A stretch of 12,445 nucleotides of DNA from contig CAZPJD010000166.1 of assembly GCA_964586775.1 (NCBI GenBank), forward strand, positions 1 to 12,445, given 5' to 3'. The notes below the pieces were generated by a model. The model had not been told where the DNA came from. It did not search any database and saw nothing but the letters and a program-made list of their open reading frames with translations. Source of the stretch: JADLEX01 sp964586775 (GTDB taxonomy: Bacteria > Lernaellota > Lernaellaia > JACKCT01). Position 1 is the first letter of the stretch; each line of letters begins with the position of its first letter. This document shows positions 7,327 through 12,445 of this stretch, in pieces. The position numbers and the translations under genes are program-made.

Positions 7327-8442
7327 ATGGCGGATCTGTATGTCAACTCCAGCGCTTCGGCGTCCGGCGGGCTGCCGGGCGGCAGTGACGCGAATGACGG
7401 GACGATCAGCGCGCCGTTTCAAACGATCGGCAAGGCGCTCGATCCGTATCTCCAGTACACGCAGGTGATCGCCGAGGAGGTGGTGATCCATCTGGCGAAC
7501 GGCGCCAACCAGCCGGCCTACGGGCCGGAGACCGGCATCGACCTGACGCCGCTTCCGTTCCGGTATGGTGGGATGCTCACGATTCAGGCGTACGATCTGC
7601 CGCAGAATTTCTTTTTGATCCTTCCGCCGGCGGTCGGCGGAGTCTCCTACACGGCGTGGAACTTTCCCCTTCCGAAGCTCCCTCCCATCGACTTCGGCGG
7701 TCCGGCGGGCTCGTTCGAGTTTCACGGGGTCGAGTTCACGGGCGGAGACGCGGCGCTCTTCGACACCTCGCCCGCCTATGGAATCCGAGGAGTGAACGGC
7801 CATACGACGCTCGTCTCGTGTCGGTCGTTGAAGAACACCTACGGGATGATGATGGTCAACACGTTCTGCACGGCGGCGGGGTGCCTGTTCGATCAGAACG
7901 TGGTCGGCGCGCTCGCGGTGCACAATTCGGTGGTGCTGTTTCCGGGGATCAACGGCGTCACGAACGCAAAAGAGATGGGGATTTGCGCCGCGCTGAATTC
8001 CACCATCGCCGTTCCGACGCTTCCGACACCGGGTTCGACATCGCCGTTGGAACTCTCCGTGCTGGAAATTCGAACGACGGAGGCGCGGAAGTCGTACACG
8101 GCCGTGAAGGCGATGGCGCATGGGCGGATTCTGCTTGATGGCGAGGTCCCGGGGTTGGGAACGGGCACGCCCATTCCCGGCTTCCTGCGGATCGTCCGAA
8201 AGAACAGCTACGACCACGATGAATATCGCGGCGTCGTACTGGAGTCGGCGAGTCTGCTCATGGGGGCGCGCAACGTCCGGTTCACTCTCCCCAGGAAGCC
8301 GCTCACGGGCCTGAGCGTCGAGGGCGACGAACCGTCCACCTCGACGAGCCTCGCGGACGAAAGCTGGACCGACGTGGATACGATCCCGTTGGAGCGCCAG
8401 ATCGTGGTCAATTCGGATCAGGGCGCCGTCGCCGTCGACTGA
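7327..8442 (+). CDS. Right-handed beta-helix (DUF1565/pectate-lyase-like) protein in Tc operon
   Basis: This complete 371-residue protein begins MADLYVNSSASA. Residues 21-38 (DANDGTISAPFQTIGKAL) match the N-terminal signature of DUF1565 and many pectate-lyase-like or tailspike beta-helix proteins (G-x-D-x-N-D-G...P-F-x-T-I-x-x-A). Residues about 120-230 show short strand-turn units rich in G, N, V and F, as in beta-helix rungs. No Asp/Arg catalytic set of a pectate lyase or hydrolase could be assigned, so enzyme activity is not claimed. There is no signal peptide or membrane segment; Tc subunits are likewise exported without Sec signals. It sits 94 bases after the TcA C-terminal gene and 54 before TcB, in the same direction, which suggests co-expression. 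It could be a structural accessory, a glycan-binding or glycan-cleaving partner, or an unrelated insertion. The reading frame is certain; the fold is a family-level judgement and the role is unknown. Confidence 0.85.
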   Translation: MADLYVNSSASASGGLPGGSDANDGTISAPFQTIGKALDPYLQYTQVIAEEVVIHLANGANQPAYGPETGIDLTPLPFRYGGMLTIQAYDLPQNFFLILPPAVGGVSYTAWNFPLPKLPPIDFGGPAGSFEFHGVEFTGGDAALFDTSPAYGIRGVNGHTTLVSCRSLKNTYGMMMVNTFCTAAGCLFDQNVVGALAVHNSVVLFPGINGVTNAKEMGICAALNSTIAVPTLPTPGSTSPLELSVLEIRTTEARKSYTAVKAMAHGRILLDGEVPGLGTGTPIPGFLRIVRKNSYDHDEYRGVVLESASLLMGARNVRFTLPRKPLTGLSVEGDEPSTSTSLADESWTDVDTIPLERQIVVNSDQGAVAVD

Positions 8443-8496
8443 GTAACGTCGAAATCGAACCGCGCTGCCGGGAAGCGCCATCGGTGACGGTCGGAT

Positions 8497-11400
8497 ATGC
8501 GTGAGGCCGAAAAACATTCCCGCCGCGACGAGGGCGGCCGAATCGCCGGCGGCGCGGGCGGAAGAGAGGTTCGCGCGGGAACGGATCAGGCCGGCGGCCC
8601 GGCTCGATCCGCCGGTGCATCGGGCGGCCTTCCTGCGGTGTCGATGCCGAAGGGCGGGGGTGCGATCCGGGGGATCGGCGAGAAGTTTTCCGCCAACCCG
8701 GTGACCGGGACGGGCGCCATGACGGTTCCCGTCGCCGTCAGCCCGGGGCGTTCGGGTTTCGGACCCCAGCTTTCGCTGTCCTACGATTCGGGCTCGGGCA
8801 ACGGGCCGTTCGGATTCGGGTGGAGCCTGTCGCTTCCCTCCATCACGCGCAGGACCGACAAGGGCCTGCCGCGCTATCGAGACGACATCGAGTCGGACGT
8901 ATTCGTTCTCTCCGGGGCGGAGGATCTGGTCCCGGTTGTCGATGAAAACGGGGTGCGTCACGAGGACACGTCCATCGCGCAGGGCTACGTGGTCCATCGC
9001 TACCGCCCGCGGATCGAGGGGCTGTTCGCACGCATCGAGCGGTGGACGAAGACGAGCGACAAATCCGTCCATTGGCGCGCCATTTCCAGAGACAACGTCA
9101 CCACGATCTACGGCAAATCCTCGGAGAGCCGCATCGCCGATCCCGACGATGCGTCGCGGGCCTTCTCGTGGCTCATTGCCGAGAGCCGCGACGACAAAGG
9201 CAACGCGGTCGTCTATACGTACGCGGCGGAGAACGCGCAAAACGTCGACACGGCGCAGGCCAACGAACGCAACCGGACCCGCACAGCCGCGCGTCACCTG
9301 AAACGCATTCGCTACGGTAACCGCGGCACGTGCCTGCAAAGCGGCGCGATCGACTCCGCCTCGCTCCTGACGGCGGACTACATCGCCACCGACGCCGACT
9401 GGATGTTTGAAACCGTTTTCGATTACGGCGAGCACAACGCGGACGATCCGCTGCCCGACCCCGCGCAGGAAACGAACCCGCTGACGTGGCCTTGTCGGCA
9501 GGACGTGTTTTCGACGTATCGCGCGGGATTCGAGGTGCGTCACTACCGTTTGTGTCGCCGCGTGCTCGCGTTTCATCACTTCGACGGCGAGTCCGGCGTC
9601 GGTGCGAACTGCCTCGTGCGTTCGACGGATTTCACATACGCCGAAAGCCCTGTCGCGTCGTTCATCACCTCCGTGACGCAGATAGGATATCGCCGCAAAT
9701 CGAGCCCGCTGACGGGCTACGATTCCCGGTCGCTTCCGCCGCTCGAATTCGAGTACAGCCCCGCGACGCTCAATCGGACCGTACGCGAGGTCGATGAAAA
9801 GAGCCTCACAGGTCTTCCCGCGGGCCTTGGCGCGGGCTATCAGCTTGCGGACCTGGATGGCGAAGGCTTGTCGGGCATCCTCGTCGAGCAGGGCGCGGGC
9901 TGGTTCTACAAACGCAACCTGAGCGCAAACCATCTTGTCGCGGGCGCGGCGGGGTTGCGTGCGGAAGCGTCGTTCGCGTCCCCGGTCGCGGTCGCATCGC
10001 GGCCGAACGTGTCCCTCGCCTCCGGCGTGAGGCTCGTTGATCTCGCGGGCGACGGCACGCTCGACGTCGCCACGTTCTCAGGACCGGTGGCGGGTTTTTA
10101 CGAGCGTGCGGATGAAACGTGGAGCCCATTTCGTCCCTTCCTTGCGTTCCCGCGCCTCGACTTCAACGATCCAAACGTGCGTCTGTTGGACTTGACGGGA
10201 GACGGGCACGCGGACGTGCTCATCGCACACGACGAGGTTTTCACGTGGTATCCGTCGAAAGGCGAAGACGGTTTCGGTCCGGCGGAATGCGTTCGCAAGC
10301 CGTGGGACGAGGAGAAGGGGCCGAAGGTCGTTTTTGCCGACGGCACGCAGACGATCTTTCTGGCCGACCTGTCGGGTGACGGAATGGCCGACATCGCGCG
10401 CGTCCGCAACGGCGAGGTCTGCTACTGGCCGAACCTGGGCTACGGGCGCTTCGGCAAAAAGGTCACGATGGACCACGCGCCGCTCTTCGATCACGTGGAC
10501 CTGTTCGATCCGAAGCGCATCCGCCTCGCGGACGTCGATGGCTCGGGGACGACGGACATTCTGTATCTCTGCGCTCAGGGCGTGAAGATTTTTTGCAATC
10601 GCTCCGGAAATTCCTGGAGTGATGTCGAAGTCATCGATGCCTTTCCCGCCGTCGATGATCTCGCGTCGGTCGAGACGACGGACCTGCTCGGCATCGGCAC
10701 GGCGTGCCTCGTGTGGTCGTCACCGCTGCCCGGAAGCGCGCGCCGGTCGATGCGCTATATCGACCTGATGGGCGGCGTGAAGCCGCATCTGCTGACGAAG
10801 TCCAAAAACAACCTGGGCGCGGAAACGGTCGTGACCTACGCGCCATCGACGCGCTTCTATCTCGCGGATCGCGCGGCCGGACGGCCATGGGTCACGCGGC
10901 TGCCGTTCGTGGTGCACGTCGTCGAGCGGGTCGAGACGCGCGACCGGGTCTCGGGCAACCGCTTCGACACGCGCTACGCGTATCACCACGGCCACTTCGA
11001 CGGCGAGGAGCGGGAGTTCCGCGGCTTCGGCATGGTGGAGCAGTGGGACACGGAGGAGTTTTCGGCGCTGTCGGCGAATGGGACGCTGTCGGACGGCACG
11101 AATATCGACGCGGCGTCGCACGTCCCTCCGGTGCTGACGCGGACGTGGTTTCACACTGGGGCGTTCGCCGGCGCGGACCGCATCTCGAAGCAGTTTGCGT
11201 CGGAGTATTTCGCCGACGAAAACGAGACGCTGTTGCCGGACACGGTTCTGCCGCCGGACCTTTCCGCGGAGGAGATGCGCGAGGCGTGCCGGGCGCTGAA
11301 GGGCTCGGTGCTGCGTCGCGAGGTGTACGCCGAGGACGGCACGAGCAAGGCGCCGCTGCCCTACACGGTCACGGAGCAGAACTACACGATCCGGCGGATT

Positions 11401-12445
11401 CAGGGCCGGTTCGGGAACAAGCACGGCGTCTTCTTCGTACATCCGCGCGAGACGATCGACTACCAGTACGAGCGCGAAACGTCGGACCCGCGCGTGAAGC
11501 ACGCCCTCACGCTGGAGGTGGACGATTTCGGCAACGTGACGAAGTCGGCCGCGGTGGGCTACGGCCGCGCGGGGAGCGACGCCGCGATTTCGCAGGCCGA
11601 CCAAGACACGCAGTCGAGGATGCTCGTCGTCTTCACGCAGAATGATTTCACGAACGCGACGGACGACGACCACGCCCACCGCGCGCCGCTGCCGTGCGAG
11701 ACGTGCGCGTACGAAATCACCGGGCTCGCGCCGGCGGGCGACCGATTCGGATTCGCCGAGATGCTGGACGGTCTCGACGGCGCGACGGGGATCGACTACG
11801 AGGCGGCGCCGTCATCGGGCGTGGAGAAGCGCCTCGTCGAGCAGACGCGGACGCTCTACCGGCCCGACGACGGGTCGGAGACGGCGCTGGGGCTCGGCGC
11901 GGCGCAGAGCCGCGGTCTGCCGTACGAGAGCTATACGAAGGCGCTCACGCCGGGGCTGCTGAACAATGTGGACGCGTACAACGGCACCGTCACGCAATCG
12001 ATGCTCGACGCGGCGGGGTACGCGTATTTCGCGAGCAACGAGCACCGGTGGACGCGGTCGGGGCGGTTGCGTTTCTCGCCGACGACGCTGCCGCAGGGCG
12101 TGAGCGCGGCCGAGTTCGCGGCGGCGCATTTCTTTTTGCCGCATCGCTTCGTCGATCCCTTCGGCAACGAATCGTCGGTCACGTACGACGCGCACGACCT
12201 GCTCGTCGCCGAAACCGAGGACGCGCTCGGCAACGCGACGGCGATCGTCAACGATTTCCGCGTGCTCGCTCCGTCGATGGTGACGGACCCGAATGAAAAT
12301 CGGACGGCGTTCGCGTTCGACGAGCTCGGGCTCGTGACGAAGACCGCGGTGATGGGGAAGAGCAGCGCGAATGAAGGCGACGATTTGGATCACCCGACGG
12401 CGATGTTCGAGTATGATTTCGACATCTATCGGACGGAGGGGACGC
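8497..12445 (+). CDS. Tc toxin subunit TcB (SpvB/TcdB family, 3' partial)
   Basis: The frame stays open from ATG 8497 to the right edge (1316 full codons); it begins 10 bases after an in-frame TGA. TcB caps TcA, forms the toxin cocoon with TcC and gates passage of the toxic peptide. After about 50 G/A/R-rich residues comes the SpvB-type start, PKGGGAIRGIGEKFSANPVT (51 on), then SPGRSGFGPQLSLSYDSGSG (81 on) and FGFGW (to 109). Five FG-GAP-like repeats with D-x-x-G-[DES]-G cores start near residues 452, 515, 565, 624 and 679 and form the beta-propeller/TcdB-midN part. The midC domain lies around 930-1130. DPFGN and YDAHDLL plus DPNENRTAFAFDELGLV near the end mark the start of the YD/Rhs-like shell. 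Known TcB proteins are about 1450-1500 residues, so little may be missing unless TcC is fused. The ribosome site is weak (GGTGACGGTCGG region). ATG 8644 is a less likely alternative start. Confidence 0.95.
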   Translation, partial: MREAEKHSRRDEGGRIAGGAGGREVRAGTDQAGGPARSAGASGGLPAVSMPKGGGAIRGIGEKFSANPVTGTGAMTVPVAVSPGRSGFGPQLSLSYDSGSGNGPFGFGWSLSLPSITRRTDKGLPRYRDDIESDVFVLSGAEDLVPVVDENGVRHEDTSIAQGYVVHRYRPRIEGLFARIERWTKTSDKSVHWRAISRDNVTTIYGKSSESRIADPDDASRAFSWLIAESRDDKGNAVVYTYAAENAQNVDTAQANERNRTRTAARHLKRIRYGNRGTCLQSGAIDSASLLTADYIATDADWMFETVFDYGEHNADDPLPDPAQETNPLTWPCRQDVFSTYRAGFEVRHYRLCRRVLAFHHFDGESGVGANCLVRSTDFTYAESPVASFITSVTQIGYRRKSSPLTGYDSRSLPPLEFEYSPATLNRTVREVDEKSLTGLPAGLGAGYQLADLDGEGLSGILVEQGAGWFYKRNLSANHLVAGAAGLRAEASFASPVAVASRPNVSLASGVRLVDLAGDGTLDVATFSGPVAGFYERADETWSPFRPFLAFPRLDFNDPNVRLLDLTGDGHADVLIAHDEVFTWYPSKGEDGFGPAECVRKPWDEEKGPKVVFADGTQTIFLADLSGDGMADIARVRNGEVCYWPNLGYGRFGKKVTMDHAPLFDHVDLFDPKRIRLADVDGSGTTDILYLCAQGVKIFCNRSGNSWSDVEVIDAFPAVDDLASVETTDLLGIGTACLVWSSPLPGSARRSMRYIDLMGGVKPHLLTKSKNNLGAETVVTYAPSTRFYLADRAAGRPWVTRLPFVVHVVERVETRDRVSGNRFDTRYAYHHGHFDGEEREFRGFGMVEQWDTEEFSALSANGTLSDGTNIDAASHVPPVLTRTWFHTGAFAGADRISKQFASEYFADENETLLPDTVLPPDLSAEEMREACRALKGSVLRREVYAEDGTSKAPLPYTVTEQNYTIRRIQGRFGNKHGVFFVHPRETIDYQYERETSDPRVKHALTLEVDDFGNVTKSAAVGYGRAGSDAAISQADQDTQSRMLVVFTQNDFTNATDDDHAHRAPLPCETCAYEITGLAPAGDRFGFAEMLDGLDGATGIDYEAAPSSGVEKRLVEQTRTLYRPDDGSETALGLGAAQSRGLPYESYTKALTPGLLNNVDAYNGTVTQSMLDAAGYAYFASNEHRWTRSGRLRFSPTTLPQGVSAAEFAAAHFFLPHRFVDPFGNESSVTYDAHDLLVAETEDALGNATAIVNDFRVLAPSMVTDPNENRTAFAFDELGLVTKTAVMGKSSANEGDDLDHPTAMFEYDFDIYRTEGT

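Noticed and set aside
8462..8478. Hairpin GCGCT/AGCGC in the gap before TcB
   Set aside because: Only five base pairs with no T-tract; not enough to call a terminator or regulator.
7213..9933. A 906-codon open frame on the minus strand
   Set aside because: It lies opposite the beta-helix and TcB genes, which have clear family motifs. Its translation is Arg/Ala-rich with no recognisable domain, as expected for a GC-rich antisense shadow.
10704..11645. Plus-strand frame of 313 codons and a second at 11694-12296
   Set aside because: Both are out of frame with TcB, which is continuous and motif-rich from 8497 to the right edge; translations are Arg/Gly/Ala-rich.
1..12445. CRISPR arrays, tRNA/rRNA genes, insertion sequences, attachment sites
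   Set aside because: No regular short repeats, clover-leaf sequences, transposase motifs or terminal inverted repeats were recognised by eye; no program was run.

Overview
The window looks like part of an insecticidal-type Tc toxin (ABC toxin complex) locus from a high-GC bacterium. All four recognisable genes are on the + strand, and the layout fits one operon. Hand counts of sample 60-base lines give about 63% GC in the beta-helix gene and 70% in the TcB gene, with islands of 33-40% inside the two TcA genes. The gene families and composition would fit a proteobacterial or myxobacteria/deltaproteobacteria-like genome. That is a guess from style only; nothing in the window fixes the taxon.

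Layout. (1) 3-3842: the N-terminal and middle parts of a TcA subunit, open at the left edge. It carries divergent N-terminal repeats, a PA14-like jelly-roll insert, the alpha-helical shell, and the neuraminidase-like domain with the family's hallmark motifs. (2) 3870-7232: a separate gene for the C-terminal part of TcA (helical pore/stalk and TcB-binding domain). It is preceded by a near-perfect Shine-Dalgarno sequence and lies in the same frame as gene 1, but two TGA stops separate them. (3) 7327-8442: a 371-residue protein resembling right-handed beta-helix / DUF1565 (pectate-lyase-like) proteins, inserted between the TcA and TcB genes. (4) 8497 to the right edge: a TcB subunit (SpvB-like N-terminus, FG-GAP-type propeller repeats, TcdB mid domains, start of the YD/Rhs-type region), open at the right edge.

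How they work together. In known Tc toxins, five TcA chains form a bell-shaped, receptor-binding, pore-forming syringe. TcB docks on the TcA C-terminal domain through its beta-propeller and, with TcC, forms a cocoon holding a toxic C-terminal peptide. Here TcA is made as two chains. The usual TcaA/TcaB-type split is, to my knowledge, before the neuraminidase-like domain; here it is after it. The beta-helix protein is the least expected member and may be an accessory or surface/glycan-interacting component. TcC and the toxic effector are not visible; they would lie to the right, either fused to TcB or as the next gene.

No tRNA, rRNA, CRISPR array, insertion sequence or origin was recognised. 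The gaps between genes are short (27, 94 and 54 bases), so no gene-free stretch longer than 300 bases exists. The long open frames on the minus strand are composition-driven shadows.
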